The translations under genes were made by a program, and so were the position numbers. Under the pieces are notes generated by a model that did not search any database, was not told the DNA's origin, and saw only the letters and a list, made by a program, of their open reading frames with translations. Below are positions 34,426-43,194 of a stretch of 64,000 bases of DNA, piece by piece. Numbering within the stretch: position 1 is the first letter of the stretch; every line of letters begins with the position of its first letter. The stretch comes from Candidatus Aminicenantota bacterium (lineage in GTDB: Bacteria; Acidobacteriota; Aminicenantia; Aminicenantales; Aminicenantaceae), in the NCBI GenBank assembly GCA_016927475.1, contig JAFGMO010000045.1, positions 55,292 to 119,291 of the forward strand. Reading direction: 5' to 3'.

Positions 34426-34570
34426 TATAATGGCTGCCATTTTTAACAATAATTTTATTGAAAAATGAAAATCGTTTTGATATATTTATGCGGATTTTTA
34501 TGAAAGGGGGGAGCAGTTATCATAAAAAATGCGCTCTCCCGGTATTAATCTTTACTCATGGAGGAGAATG

Positions 34571-35266
34571 ATGAAAGTGATTCCTAAAGTTGCGCTTCTT
34601 TCCTGTGTTTTATTTGCATCGGCATGCGCACCGGTATACGTACCGAATGTCGTCAATGCTCCCTTGCTTTCCGAAAGCGGCGAAGCAAATCTCGCAGGAT
34701 ATATGGGATCAAGCGGTTTTGACTTCCAGTCTTCGTTCGCCCTGACATCGAACATCGCCCTCATGGCCAATGGATCATTCTTTAAGGATGAAGAAGAAGA
34801 AACCAATGAATACTCAGAGCATTATTTCGGAGAGGGAGGAATCGGTTATTTCAGACATCTCGGAAAATCCGGAAGAATGGAATTTTTTGGCGGATATGGT
34901 TACGGCCATACAAAGGCTGAAGACGAATGGTATTTTCTCGGCGATCAATCCGAATATGCCGAAGCCTTCTTCCATAGAATTTTTATTCAGACGAACGTCG
35001 GAATAACTACCGAATATTTTAACGGAGGATTTGCTATTCGCGGCTGCTGCCTCCTCTTTAGCAAATATATCCATAATAATAACACCTATAATGAAAAAGA
35101 TGCCTATTTCTTTATAGAACCCGTTCTTTTTTGGGGTCTAGGCTGGCAGCGTGTAAAAATGATGTCACAAGTCGGCTTCTCTGTATGCTTTAACCAGAGG
35201 CCGATAAATTACATTCCTTTTCTCGTAAGTTTCGGAATAAATGTTAATCTCGGCCGTACCCGCTGA
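34571..35266 (+). CDS. Outer-membrane lipoprotein with barrel-like strands, unknown function
   Basis: A 231-residue protein. The signal peptide ends FASACAPVYVPN with a lipobox cysteine. The mature part alternates hydrophobic and polar residues (SSGFDFQSSFALTSNIALM, GMEFFGGYGYGH-like strands, VSFGINVNLG at the end), as in small outer-membrane barrels. A charged loop (KDEEEETNEY) lies near 75. The ATG is taken at 34571, with GGAGG about 6 nt before; 34568 is also an ATG. No family is recognised. It converges with the next barrel gene. Confidence 0.6.
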   Translation: MKVIPKVALLSCVLFASACAPVYVPNVVNAPLLSESGEANLAGYMGSSGFDFQSSFALTSNIALMANGSFFKDEEEETNEYSEHYFGEGGIGYFRHLGKSGRMEFFGGYGYGHTKAEDEWYFLGDQSEYAEAFFHRIFIQTNVGITTEYFNGGFAIRGCCLLFSKYIHNNNTYNEKDAYFFIEPVLFWGLGWQRVKMMSQVGFSVCFNQRPINYIPFLVSFGINVNLGRTR

Positions 35267-35276
35267 CCTGAAGCAT

Positions 35277-35891
35277 TCAGAGAAAAGAAAATTTAAGTCC
35301 GACGACAAGGGAGAGCCCTCCTGCCTGCTCGGTACTTCTATAATTCGATTCGATTTTTTCATATCCGGCTAGATGCATTTTCGTATTGCCGAAAATTTCT
35401 AAAAATTGGTAAAGTCTCACGGCTCCCCCCATTTCACAATAGGCGCCGACGGACGAAGCTCTAAAAATAGAACCGGAAAAATCCTTCACTTGCTCCGAAA
35501 GATTAACAAGGGATAATCCGACGCCTAGCCAGCCTCGAATCCCCGGAAACCCGAGATGGAATCTTCCTCCGATATCCAAAAAACCTTCCTTACATTCAAT
35601 CTCCTCATCAAACAAATAGCTTTTTCCCAATCTGTTGATGAAGGAATATTGAATGTTTCCCGAAATCCCGATAATGGAATCGACTCGAATAAAAATAAAT
35701 GACGCGTCGATATTGAAAAAAGGACTGTCGGGATTTTCATAATCCCCATCCGCATCCAGAAAACTAAAAAAATACCCTACCCCTACCCCGATTGAAATAA
35801 GGGGAAGGGATTTTTCTTCTCCCCGCAATCTGGGAGAAAAAGAAACTATAAGAAAAAATAGGGTGACTATGGCTGCTATTCTTTTCATCAC
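35277..35891 (-). CDS. Small outer-membrane beta-barrel protein, unknown function
   Basis: A 204-residue exported protein with a signal peptide (RIAAIVTLFFLIVSFS). The mature part has repeated amphipathic strands (ISIGVGVGYFFSFLDA, FFNIDASFIFIRVDSI, RFHLGFPGIRGWLGVGLSL) and ends AGGLSLVVGLKFSFL with a terminal aromatic/hydrophobic strand, as expected for BamA-dependent barrels. Neither OmpA nor any named family is recognised. GGAG precedes the ATG. Confidence 0.65.
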   Translation of the reverse strand: MMKRIAAIVTLFFLIVSFSPRLRGEEKSLPLISIGVGVGYFFSFLDADGDYENPDSPFFNIDASFIFIRVDSIIGISGNIQYSFINRLGKSYLFDEEIECKEGFLDIGGRFHLGFPGIRGWLGVGLSLVNLSEQVKDFSGSIFRASSVGAYCEMGGAVRLYQFLEIFGNTKMHLAGYEKIESNYRSTEQAGGLSLVVGLKFSFL

Positions 35892-36207
35892 ATCTCCTTT
35901 GCCTTCCTATTCATAAGAAAACGAAAGCTCTGCTACCTTTTTATAAAAATGGAACACTTTATATCATAAGATTGAAAAGACAACAAGAAAAACGCAGTGT
36001 AAAAACGCAGTGTATCTCTCAAATGAAAATTCAAATGGTTTTATCTAATAACAATTATTGACTTTAGAGTAATCTCCGTGATATCGTAACGCAGTAGTCA
36101 GCCCTAAAAGAGAACACGCTGTTTTTATTATATAGCAAGTCTTTCAAACCTTATGTAAATATGGAACGATGCGGAGAATCTTTTATAAAGGAGAAGGAGG
36201 CACATTC
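35892..36207. other. Divergent intergenic region with promoter and a 13-bp tandem repeat
   Basis: About 316 nt between divergent barrel genes. It holds the promoter of the 35277-35891 gene and two adjacent perfect copies of AAAAACGCAGTGT (35988-36000, 36001-36013). Nothing else was recognised. Confidence 0.5.
35958..35986 (-). promoter_or_regulatory. Probable promoter of the barrel gene at 35277-35891
   Basis: On the minus strand TTGTTG (35986-35981) and TATAAA (35963-35958) are 17 nt apart, about 67 nt before the start codon. Confidence 0.45.
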
Positions 36208-36738
36208 ATGAAAAAAAGGTATTTTATAAGCTCTATTTTACTCTTTTTTGTACTGGCCGGATCAGCCTTCAGCCAGGTGGATTTCGGCTTTACCCTAGGA
36301 ACTGAATACGGTTTTGGATTGATAGCCCGTGCCGGTACCCGCTCCGTCATGCTGGAAGCGGGTGGCGGCATCGCTCCCACGTTCATTCTATGGAATATCA
36401 ACTTCGGTGATACCTATTTCAAATTATATTTTCCTTTTACCGCCGGAGCCAAGCTATGTTTCGGGCTGGGGGGATTTTCCAAAAATGACATCGCCTACAT
36501 CAAAATCGGAGGCAGCTACAACACCATCATGAAAATGGGATTCGGAGGAGGCGCTGATTATACTTTTGGCGAAAAAACCAAGTATGTAATTTCAGCCGGC
36601 GCTTATTTTTTTCCGAAGTCCTATGATGAGCTGCTGACACGGCTTAATGACGAGGAAGGCACGCATTATGCCAAAGACGACACCTCTTCTTTTCTTGTCC
36701 AGTTCCAGCCTTTTATCGCCTTTTCCATTTTGTTCTAG
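36208..36738 (+). CDS. Exported small barrel-like protein, unknown function
   Basis: A 176-residue protein with a clear signal peptide (YFISSILLFFVLAGSAFS-Q). The mature part reads as amphipathic strands (VDFGFTLGTEYGFGLIARAG, FKLYFPFTAGAKLCFGLGGF, ADYTFGEKTKYVISAGAYFF) and ends FQPFIAFSILF, with a terminal Phe as in outer-membrane barrels. ATG 36208 is chosen because AAGGAGG lies about 8 nt upstream; the longer frame from 36169 has no such site. No family recognised. Confidence 0.65.
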   Translation: MKKRYFISSILLFFVLAGSAFSQVDFGFTLGTEYGFGLIARAGTRSVMLEAGGGIAPTFILWNINFGDTYFKLYFPFTAGAKLCFGLGGFSKNDIAYIKIGGSYNTIMKMGFGGGADYTFGEKTKYVISAGAYFFPKSYDELLTRLNDEEGTHYAKDDTSSFLVQFQPFIAFSILF

Positions 36739-36813
36739 GCCAAAGATGGTTAGACGGTTGGACCTTATCATAATCGACCGGTTCCCCGGCGCATTTTTAT
36801 TGTTTCGAATTTA

Positions 36814-36842
36814 TTGACAACACAATCCATTTTTGATAGTGT
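36814..36842 (+). promoter_or_regulatory. Possible promoter of the DUF2085 gene
   Basis: TTGACA (36814-36819) and TAGTGT (36837-36842) are 17 nt apart. The -35 element is perfect and the -10 is weak. The gene start lies about 150 nt downstream. Confidence 0.35.
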
Positions 36843-36996
36843 TGAGCCGTAAATTTTCAAGGCATAAAAACAAAAGGAATGACCTGCTTTTCAGGGGGAG
36901 TGTCATTTCCTAAACCACCTGCTGGATCTAATGCCCTTCATGCATATGGACAAAAAAAAGCACATGAAGTGAACAGGAAATATTATACTGCTGAAC

Positions 36997-37494
36997 ATGA
37001 ATAACAAGACAAATCGCCGCAAATATATGGCAATGGCTATTCCTGTCTATCTTCTTCTATTTTTTATTCTGACCGATGCTTTTTTAGCTCCCTATCTGGA
37101 ATCGCGTATGCTGCCGGAATCCCGTCTTTGTTATGCGGCCCTGCAGCATATCTGCCACCAGGCACCGACAAGATGTTTTTGGGTTTTCGGATCCAACATG
37201 GCCCTTTGCGCCCGCTGTTTCGGCATATTTATGTCTCTTTTTTTAGCCGGCCTGATTTTGGGATGGTCAGCGACAATAAAAATCCGTTGGAAAACAGCCT
37301 TTTTTTTGATACTGCCCGCCCTTATCGATGGAACGGCAGGGCTTCTTGGCTTGTGGAAAAGCGGTAATATTGTTCGCTTCCTTTCAGGATTGATGGCCGG
37401 CACGGGAGGAGCGATAGCCCTTTTCCCGATGTACTACGCGTTTTTTTCAGGCCTGATTTTGATGCTGCGCAAAAAACAAATAGCTGTGGAATAA
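36997..37494 (+). CDS. DUF2085-family membrane protein
   Basis: A 165-residue inner-membrane protein with about four helices. The motif ICHQAPTRCFWVFGSNMAL-CARCFGIF (H-x-x-x-x-R-C-F, then C-A-R-C-x-G-I) is the hallmark of DUF2085 proteins, whose Cys/His pattern suggests metal or redox function; the role is unknown. The second half has a helix pair with LPALIDGTAGLLG. It is followed 45 nt later by the start of a small secreted protein gene, probably co-transcribed. Confidence 0.82.
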   Translation: MNNKTNRRKYMAMAIPVYLLLFFILTDAFLAPYLESRMLPESRLCYAALQHICHQAPTRCFWVFGSNMALCARCFGIFMSLFLAGLILGWSATIKIRWKTAFFLILPALIDGTAGLLGLWKSGNIVRFLSGLMAGTGGAIALFPMYYAFFSGLILMLRKKQIAVE

Positions 37495-37539
37495 ACCCGT
37501 ATGGGTTTTTCGAATATAATTTCACAAAGGAGGAACAAC

Positions 37540-38073
37540 ATGAGGAAATCCAAGATGTTGTTTAGTCTGGGTTTATGCCTGTCTTTTTGGGCCATGGCCT
37601 TAATGAACTTAAGCCTCCCCGCCTCCGGCGCCTATGCCGCCCTTCAAAAAACATTAAAAGAGGGAACACCGGTAGCGTTGAGCCTGACTCAAAGTATCGA
37701 TTCGGACATGGTCACGATGGGTGAAAACGTTGAATTTGTGGTATCCAGAGATGTCGAGGTGGATGGAAGGGTCGTTATCCAAGCTGGAACCCGGGCTACG
37801 GGAACCGTTGCTTCCGTAGAGCAGAGAGGGATGCTCGGAAAACCCGGAGCAATCATGGTCACTCTCAAAAGCACGACCGCCGTCGATGGAACCCAAGTTC
37901 CGCTTCGGGGCACCATTTCACGTGAAGGAAAGAACAAACAGACAACAGCTCTTCTTATTGGAATTCTTCTCTGTATTCTCGGACTTTTTCTGATCAAAGG
38001 CGGGTCGGCCATGGTGCCCTCCGGAACGGAAGTAAAGGCTTACGTCGATTATTCCGTTCAGATCAATATCTAG
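37540..38073 (+). CDS. Exported protein with a C-terminal membrane helix, unknown function
   Basis: A 177-residue protein. The signal peptide (KMLFSLGLCLSFWAMALM) ends near ASGAYA. The middle (LKEGTPVALSLTQSIDSDMV, VVIQAGTRATGTVASVE, VDGTQVPLRGTISREGK) is a small beta domain widespread in Acidobacteriota-type exported proteins, with a set of strands sharing the V-x-I-x-x-G-T pattern. A hydrophobic helix follows (TTALLIGILLCILGLFLI), then VPSGTEVKAYVDYSVQ. GGAGG precedes ATG 37540. Function unknown. Confidence 0.65.
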   Translation: MRKSKMLFSLGLCLSFWAMALMNLSLPASGAYAALQKTLKEGTPVALSLTQSIDSDMVTMGENVEFVVSRDVEVDGRVVIQAGTRATGTVASVEQRGMLGKPGAIMVTLKSTTAVDGTQVPLRGTISREGKNKQTTALLIGILLCILGLFLIKGGSAMVPSGTEVKAYVDYSVQINI

Positions 38074-38118
38074 AAAGTACGGGAAAAACACGGATTTCGA
38101 CATTTTTTCGTTTGTTTA

Positions 38119-38186
38119 GGGGCGTTTTCACGGCTTGCGGTTGGAGCTGATGAAACCCTGAAGACGTCCCTTTCTCTTTTTTTTCC
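38119..38186 (+). terminator. Possible terminator between 37540-38073 and the ABC operon
   Basis: GGGGCGTTTTCA (38119-38130) pairs imperfectly with TGAAGACGTCCC (38159-38170), and a T-rich tract follows (38171-38186). The 28-nt loop is long, so the call is tentative. Confidence 0.35.
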
Positions 38187-38210
38187 TTTAGATGATACTA
38201 TTGGTGAAGG

Positions 38211-39149
38211 ATGAAGTGTATTCTCTCGGTCGATAACCTGAGTAAAAAATTCGGACGTAAAACAGCCATTTCCGGCGTTACTTTCTCAGTAAAAGAGGGA
38301 GAAGTTTTCGGCATTTTAGGGCCCAACGGCGCGGGAAAAAGCACAACCCTGTCCATCATCACAGGACTGGTCAGGCCGGATGAAGGGAAGGTGGAAATCT
38401 TCGGACGAAAATTCCCCGGCGAATTCATCAAAGCCATGGAAAACGTGGGAGTCCTGGTCGAAAATCCCGGCTTCTACAACCATTTTTCCGCCGTCGAAAA
38501 CATGAAACTTTTTTGCCGTTTAAAAAAAGCGAGTTTCTCAGAGATCAAGCCGATCTTGAAAAATGTGGGGCTTCTCCCGCAGTGCCGCCGAAAAGTCGGA
38601 GGATTTTCACAAGGGATGCGGAAAAGACTGGGCTTGGCCGCCGCCATCCTCGGCCATCCCCGACTTCTTGTACTGGATGAACCCACCAGCAACTTAGATC
38701 CACGGGGTACACAAGACATCCTTCAAATGGTCAGGACTCTTTCAAAAAAGAACAAGACGACCGTCGTCATCTCCAGCAATTTGCTTCATGACATCGAAGC
38801 GGTAAGCGACAGGGTGCTCCTGATCGACCGGGGCGAAGTTTTATTCTGCAGAAGTATCCCCGAACTACTTCAAGCAGGAGAAAATACCTATTTTATCAAC
38901 GTCGACGCACCGGATAAGGCCTTTGCCTACCTAAATAATCTAAGCGGTATCAAACATTTAAAAAAATTAGGGGAAAGTTCTCTATCGGTTGTTCTTTCCG
39001 GAATGTTACCGGAAAACTTGAATAAAACATTGGTTGCCCAAGGAATAGGCGTCAAAGAACTGCGGCCCGTCCGCAGGACTCTTCAAGAACTGTTTCTCCA
39101 GCTGGAGGGTTTACATGAACTCCGGAATCATGCTCTGCCTTCGGAATGA
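38211..39149 (+). CDS. ABC transporter ATP-binding protein of the FG-GAP-protein exporter operon
   Basis: A 312-residue ATPase. Walker A is GPNGAGKST (37-45), the signature FSQGMRKRLGL is mildly altered, and Walker B is LLVLDEPTSNLDP. The H-loop reads ISSNLLHDIE with Asn in place of His. The C-terminal 100 residues are an extra domain. It overlaps the permease by 35 nt (permease start at 39115). Together with the permease and two exported FG-GAP proteins it forms a tightly packed four-gene unit. Confidence 0.9.
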   Translation: MKCILSVDNLSKKFGRKTAISGVTFSVKEGEVFGILGPNGAGKSTTLSIITGLVRPDEGKVEIFGRKFPGEFIKAMENVGVLVENPGFYNHFSAVENMKLFCRLKKASFSEIKPILKNVGLLPQCRRKVGGFSQGMRKRLGLAAAILGHPRLLVLDEPTSNLDPRGTQDILQMVRTLSKKNKTTVVISSNLLHDIEAVSDRVLLIDRGEVLFCRSIPELLQAGENTYFINVDAPDKAFAYLNNLSGIKHLKKLGESSLSVVLSGMLPENLNKTLVAQGIGVKELRPVRRTLQELFLQLEGLHELRNHALPSE

Positions 39150-39918
39150 ATTCCGAAAAATGTTCCGGATGAAATTGACCTATTTTTCCGCCGCATGCGC
39201 CGTCGGAATCATCCTTTTATGGGGTATCGGAGCGGAATATTTTTTCCCTGAAAAAGGCCAACCGGGAGCGGGATATTCGTTTGTTCTGATATCGACTCAA
39301 ACGACCCTGAATTTTCTCGGTGTTATTCTTGTCTTAATTTTCTCTTCCCTGCAGGTCACCTCAGAGTCTTCGGCGGGAACTCTTCAGATGGTGCTCGTTT
39401 GCCCCGTCAAACGAACTCATTTTTATGTCTCAAAACTACTGACAGGCTGGGTCTTCAGCGTTCTCCTTTTGGCGGTAATGACCGGAACCGCTCTCTTTGT
39501 TTCAGGCTTGTCTTTCGGGTACGGGGACTTCACCGAGGGTGGGATTATCTTATTCAGAAAAAGTAGAATATTTATCGATATGGCCTTCTGTTATGGCCTC
39601 GTTCTCGTTCCGCTTCTGGCATATTGTTCCTTTGGACTCCTTGTCTCGGTCCTGGCGAAAAACACCGGTACCTCCATCGGTATAAGTGTCGGCGGCGTGC
39701 TCTTTCTGGACCTGGCACGGGAACGTTTGGGGCTTTCTCCCTATCTTTTTCAATCATACATCGAGAAGCCGTTTGAGCTTGTTCAAAGCATCACCGAAGG
39801 TTTCGCCGTTGTCTGGAAACCGGAGATTTACCGCATCCTGGGGATTTCCCTGATATGGGCTTTATGCTGCGCCGCCATCGGCCTTCTTGTTTTTAAAAGA
39901 AAAGACTACAAAAATTGA
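39115..39918 (+). CDS. ABC-2 type permease of the FG-GAP-protein exporter operon
   Basis: A 267-residue membrane protein with about six helices (around 18-35, 55-75, 100-130, 155-185, 190-205 and 235-255). SSAGTLQMVLVCPVKRTHFYVSKLL, key residues G-T and P-V-x-R, is the conserved cytoplasmic loop of ABC2_membrane_2/5 families. It shares TTGA with the first FG-GAP gene (overlap 4 nt). The substrate is unknown. Confidence 0.85.
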   Translation: MNSGIMLCLRNEFRKMFRMKLTYFSAACAVGIILLWGIGAEYFFPEKGQPGAGYSFVLISTQTTLNFLGVILVLIFSSLQVTSESSAGTLQMVLVCPVKRTHFYVSKLLTGWVFSVLLLAVMTGTALFVSGLSFGYGDFTEGGIILFRKSRIFIDMAFCYGLVLVPLLAYCSFGLLVSVLAKNTGTSIGISVGGVLFLDLARERLGLSPYLFQSYIEKPFELVQSITEGFAVVWKPEIYRILGISLIWALCCAAIGLLVFKRKDYKN

Positions 39919-41384
39919 AAATTTTCCGGCTCCTTGTTTTGTTTTTGATCCCGGCGGCGACATGTATTCCCTGCCGCGCTTCGGAATGGTCCCGCGCTGA
40001 AATCCTCTTTCCCCAGCCGGCCGTTGACGGACTATGTGAAGACTTGAACGGTGATGGATTGAAAGACTTTCTTTTTTTATGCGGAAATTCCATCCTTGTT
40101 TTTTTCCAGACAGAAGTCGGATTTAATAATTTCCCCGATGACAGAATCTACTATAAAAAGCTGGGTGAATATATTGATGTCGGCGAAGTGGATGTTGATC
40201 GGCCCGGCCTTGAGATTCTGGGCCTATCTCGGGATGGCATTCGATGTTTTTATCTTTCCGACAGTGGCTATCAATCGCTCTCCGGATTTTTGATTTCAAC
40301 ATCGGTTCGCCTGCCGGAATATGGAGCCGGCCCCGCCATTTCAAACTTCACAGCTGACATCAACGGAGACGGCCTGGACGAAATTTTTCTGATGGTGGAA
40401 AACAATCTTGTTTTCTACGGAAAGAATGAAAAGGGTGATTACCAATCCTTTCCCATTACAAACCAAACGGGACTTAAAACCGTTTCTCTTCGAAGCCGAC
40501 GTTGGCCTTCCGGGATTCCATTCAAGGAGACTTCTTCCGGGAATATCCTCATACGCCCCTTCTTATCCGACAGAAAATTTGTGCTTCTTCAAGACCTGAA
40601 CAATGACAATAAATGGGATATCACCGGAGACGGTATTTTATTCCAAGGAACAAATTTCCGTTTCACAGATTCTGAAAAAGAGAAGAGGGCTTTTCTTTTA
40701 ACCGAGGGCGAAAAGCACAGATTTTTTCTCGATGTGGACGGCAACGGCAAAAAAGAAACCGTTGATATCATCTCCAAGGACATTCTTTCGGAAAACATCA
40801 ATATATTTCCCTTCGTTAAAATTTTTGTTCACCTGGAAAAGGAAAATGTTTCTTCGGCTCCCGATTTTTTCTTCAAGACGATTTTTCTAGGCGGACTGTC
40901 TCCCTTCGGAGACCTCGATGGGGACGGAGACCTGGATTTCATTTCTTTGTGGTCCGACGTGACTCCAGGATCAAAGGAGGACATAATCCAAATTTTTGTG
41001 GAAAACACTTTTGAGTTTACGTTGAGGGTTTACCTCTACAAAAAAGAGGGATACACATTATCTCCCGACATGACGATCCAAGCCAAAGTCAAGGTGCGGG
41101 AACTGGCCGAGGCCATGGAAACAACACCTTTGGGTTTTTTTGGTGATTACGACGGGAACGGAAATATGGACCTTCTCCTTCGAAAAGAACCGGAGTCGGT
41201 TTTGATCTACTTTCTAGACTGGAGCCGGAAAAAAACCATATCTTCCGTTGACCGACTGCAGGTTCCCAAAGAAACCAAGACCATCACTGCGGCCGACCTT
41301 AACGGTGACGGGAAGAGTGACTTGATTTGTTGGGCCGATGACAGGCTTGTCCTGCTTTTTCCTTCGGAAGAAAAATCAAAATGA
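39915..41384 (+). CDS. Exported FG-GAP/VCBS-repeat protein 1
   Basis: A 489-residue exported protein. The signal peptide is MKIFRLLVLFLIPAATC and onwards. At least seven calcium-loop motifs of the DxNxDGxxD type are visible: DLNGDGLKDF, DINGDGLDEI, DLNNDNKWDI, DVDGNGKKET, DLDGDGDLDF, DYDGNGNMDL and DLNGDGKSDL, marking an integrin-like FG-GAP propeller. The TTG start overlaps the permease stop (TTGA), indicating translational coupling. It probably acts in the periplasm or on the surface as a binding partner or substrate of the exporter; which is not known. Confidence 0.82.
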   Translation: MKIFRLLVLFLIPAATCIPCRASEWSRAEILFPQPAVDGLCEDLNGDGLKDFLFLCGNSILVFFQTEVGFNNFPDDRIYYKKLGEYIDVGEVDVDRPGLEILGLSRDGIRCFYLSDSGYQSLSGFLISTSVRLPEYGAGPAISNFTADINGDGLDEIFLMVENNLVFYGKNEKGDYQSFPITNQTGLKTVSLRSRRWPSGIPFKETSSGNILIRPFLSDRKFVLLQDLNNDNKWDITGDGILFQGTNFRFTDSEKEKRAFLLTEGEKHRFFLDVDGNGKKETVDIISKDILSENINIFPFVKIFVHLEKENVSSAPDFFFKTIFLGGLSPFGDLDGDGDLDFISLWSDVTPGSKEDIIQIFVENTFEFTLRVYLYKKEGYTLSPDMTIQAKVKVRELAEAMETTPLGFFGDYDGNGNMDLLLRKEPESVLIYFLDWSRKKTISSVDRLQVPKETKTITAADLNGDGKSDLICWADDRLVLLFPSEEKSK

Positions 41385-42955
41385 AAACCAAAGGCCAATT
41401 CCTCTTTTTTCTTTGCCTGTCAACCGGCATGATGATATCGGCGCTCCTCGCGTTCAGCCGCACACCGTATAAACAGGTAACATTATCCCTTCCAGAGCCT
41501 ATGAAGGATGTTCCTCTGGAAGGACATTTTTTCCTGGAAGACCTCAACGAGGACGGCCGGCTGGATATTGTTCTTTGCCTGGCTAATGATCTTTTATTAT
41601 CCATCCAAAAACCCGACGGAGAGTTTTCGACGTTTGAAACCTTAACCATTCCTTTAGCCGGAGGTTTTGATTTCGGCAGTGTTCTGCCGGGAATTGAAAA
41701 ACAGATTCTGGTCCAACATCAACAAGGTATATCCTTTTTTCAAAAAACGGAAAACCGGTGGGATGTTCATCCGGTTCCTCTCGTTCAATGTCCAACGTCC
41801 TTCCCCAATAAAAAAAGCCCTGTTCTCCAAAGAGAGCGCTTTGCTTTCGACCTTAATGGAGACGGTACAGCTGAACTTATGGTCTGGAACAAAGAAAAAA
41901 TCCATTTTTACTTCCAAGAATCATCTGGAAATTATATTCTCAGGCGGTCTTTCTCACTAGGGACTCTTTCCGGCATGTCATACCCCGGAGTACGGCTCGT
42001 ATCCTCTCCTCTTGACTGGCTGATCCCTGACAGCAGGCCGCTTCTTATGAAGCCGGATTGGCCGGAAAAGCTTCGGTATGTGACGTATTCCCTGGAATTT
42101 GGGACGGACCGGGCATTGGTTTCGGACTTTAACCACGACGGAAAAAAAGATTTCATTCACATCATATCCACAGAAGTTCGAGACAAAAAATCCGGGGGTT
42201 TAAAAGCGGTTCATGAGTACAGGGTTTATTTCCTTCAGAAAAACGACCATTTTTCCGAGCAACCGGACTGTGTAGCCAGAGATCCCCTTGGAATCTTAGC
42301 CTCTCCCCATGCCTTTGACGTCGAAGGAGACGGTTTCCCCGACCTTGTCCGTTACACCGTCAAGATCAAAGAAGGAATTCTCAGAAAACCCAAGACTACC
42401 CTCTCCCTTTATCTCCTAAGTTCCTATGATTTTTTTTCAAATGAGCCTTCTCAAGTAATCGAAGCCTCCGGTGTTCCCTTGTCTCCGGAAACCGTCGTGG
42501 ACGTCACCGGAGACGGGAAAAAAGACCTTGTCTTGATTTCTTCCCAGACAAAGGGATTTTCACTGGGAAATGTCATCGGCAAGTTCGTCGAGAGAGGCAT
42601 AACCGTCTTTATCCGTATACTTCCCTTTGACGGCAAGGGATTTTCAAGGGATTCCATGCTCCAAACAAAAATCAAGCTGAAATTTTCGATGGGAATTCCA
42701 CTCAGCTTGGCCGGAGATTACAATGGAGACGGGAAAAAAGACCTGCTGGCTGTCGATGAGAACCGGACTCGAATTTTTTTCTTTAAGGAAGGTGAAGGTT
42801 TTTCAGGCCGGGCGGATATGAATTTTTCCCAAAAAAACACCGGTGCCTATCGCATTGAAGACCTCGACCAGAACGGAAGAAGCGACATCCTGCTTTTTAA
42901 CCGCGATAAATTATTGATTTATCTGTTTGGCCCTCTCAAGCCAATCGAGAACTAA
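41381..42955 (+). CDS. Exported FG-GAP/VCBS-repeat protein 2
   Basis: A 524-residue paralogue of the preceding protein. The signal peptide (FLFFLCLSTGMMISALLAFS) is followed by the calcium-loop motifs DLNEDGRLDI, DLNGDGTAEL, DFNHDGKKDF, DVEGDGFPDL, DVTGDGKKDL, DYNGDGKKDL and DLDQNGRSDI. It overlaps the first FG-GAP gene by 4 nt (ATGA). It is the last gene of the four-gene exporter unit; the two proteins probably arose by duplication. Confidence 0.82.
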   Translation: MKTKGQFLFFLCLSTGMMISALLAFSRTPYKQVTLSLPEPMKDVPLEGHFFLEDLNEDGRLDIVLCLANDLLLSIQKPDGEFSTFETLTIPLAGGFDFGSVLPGIEKQILVQHQQGISFFQKTENRWDVHPVPLVQCPTSFPNKKSPVLQRERFAFDLNGDGTAELMVWNKEKIHFYFQESSGNYILRRSFSLGTLSGMSYPGVRLVSSPLDWLIPDSRPLLMKPDWPEKLRYVTYSLEFGTDRALVSDFNHDGKKDFIHIISTEVRDKKSGGLKAVHEYRVYFLQKNDHFSEQPDCVARDPLGILASPHAFDVEGDGFPDLVRYTVKIKEGILRKPKTTLSLYLLSSYDFFSNEPSQVIEASGVPLSPETVVDVTGDGKKDLVLISSQTKGFSLGNVIGKFVERGITVFIRILPFDGKGFSRDSMLQTKIKLKFSMGIPLSLAGDYNGDGKKDLLAVDENRTRIFFFKEGEGFSGRADMNFSQKNTGAYRIEDLDQNGRSDILLFNRDKLLIYLFGPLKPIEN

Positions 42956-43019
42956 AAGACTATAAAGAAGCATAAAATCATAAAAACAATTACCCAACCC
43001 TCCTCATGCCAGCAGACTG

Positions 43020-43047
43020 TTGAATGGAGCAGGAATTATGATAGAAT
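43020..43047 (+). promoter_or_regulatory. Promoter of the symporter unit
   Basis: TTGAAT (43020-43025) and TAGAAT (43042-43047) are 16 nt apart. They lie 30 nt upstream of the small membrane ORF that overlaps the symporter gene. Confidence 0.5.
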
Positions 43048-43077
43048 GATGTTTCATATTTTGAGACACTGAAAACC

Positions 43078-43194
43078 ATGTTTGGAGCCGTTTTTGTGCT
43101 TCTTATTCTGCCTCTAACCATCATAGCCGCCTCTCTGGTCATTTTTTTCCTGTCGAAATCAAAAAACCGGGACCTTCCTCATGACGGTCTATGA
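43078..43194 (+). CDS. 38-residue single-helix membrane peptide overlapping the symporter start
   Basis: ATG 43078 opens a 38-residue frame ending at TGA 43192-43194, 14 nt inside the symporter gene. The sequence is one long hydrophobic helix (FGAVFVLLILPLTIIAASL and a few more) followed by a basic tail (SKSKNRD). The 14-nt overlap suggests translational coupling. Small single-helix partners encoded in front of sodium:solute symporters are known ('symporter small accessory protein'), so it may be such a subunit. No strong ribosome-binding site is seen. Confidence 0.6.
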   Translation: MFGAVFVLLILPLTIIAASLVIFFLSKSKNRDLPHDGL

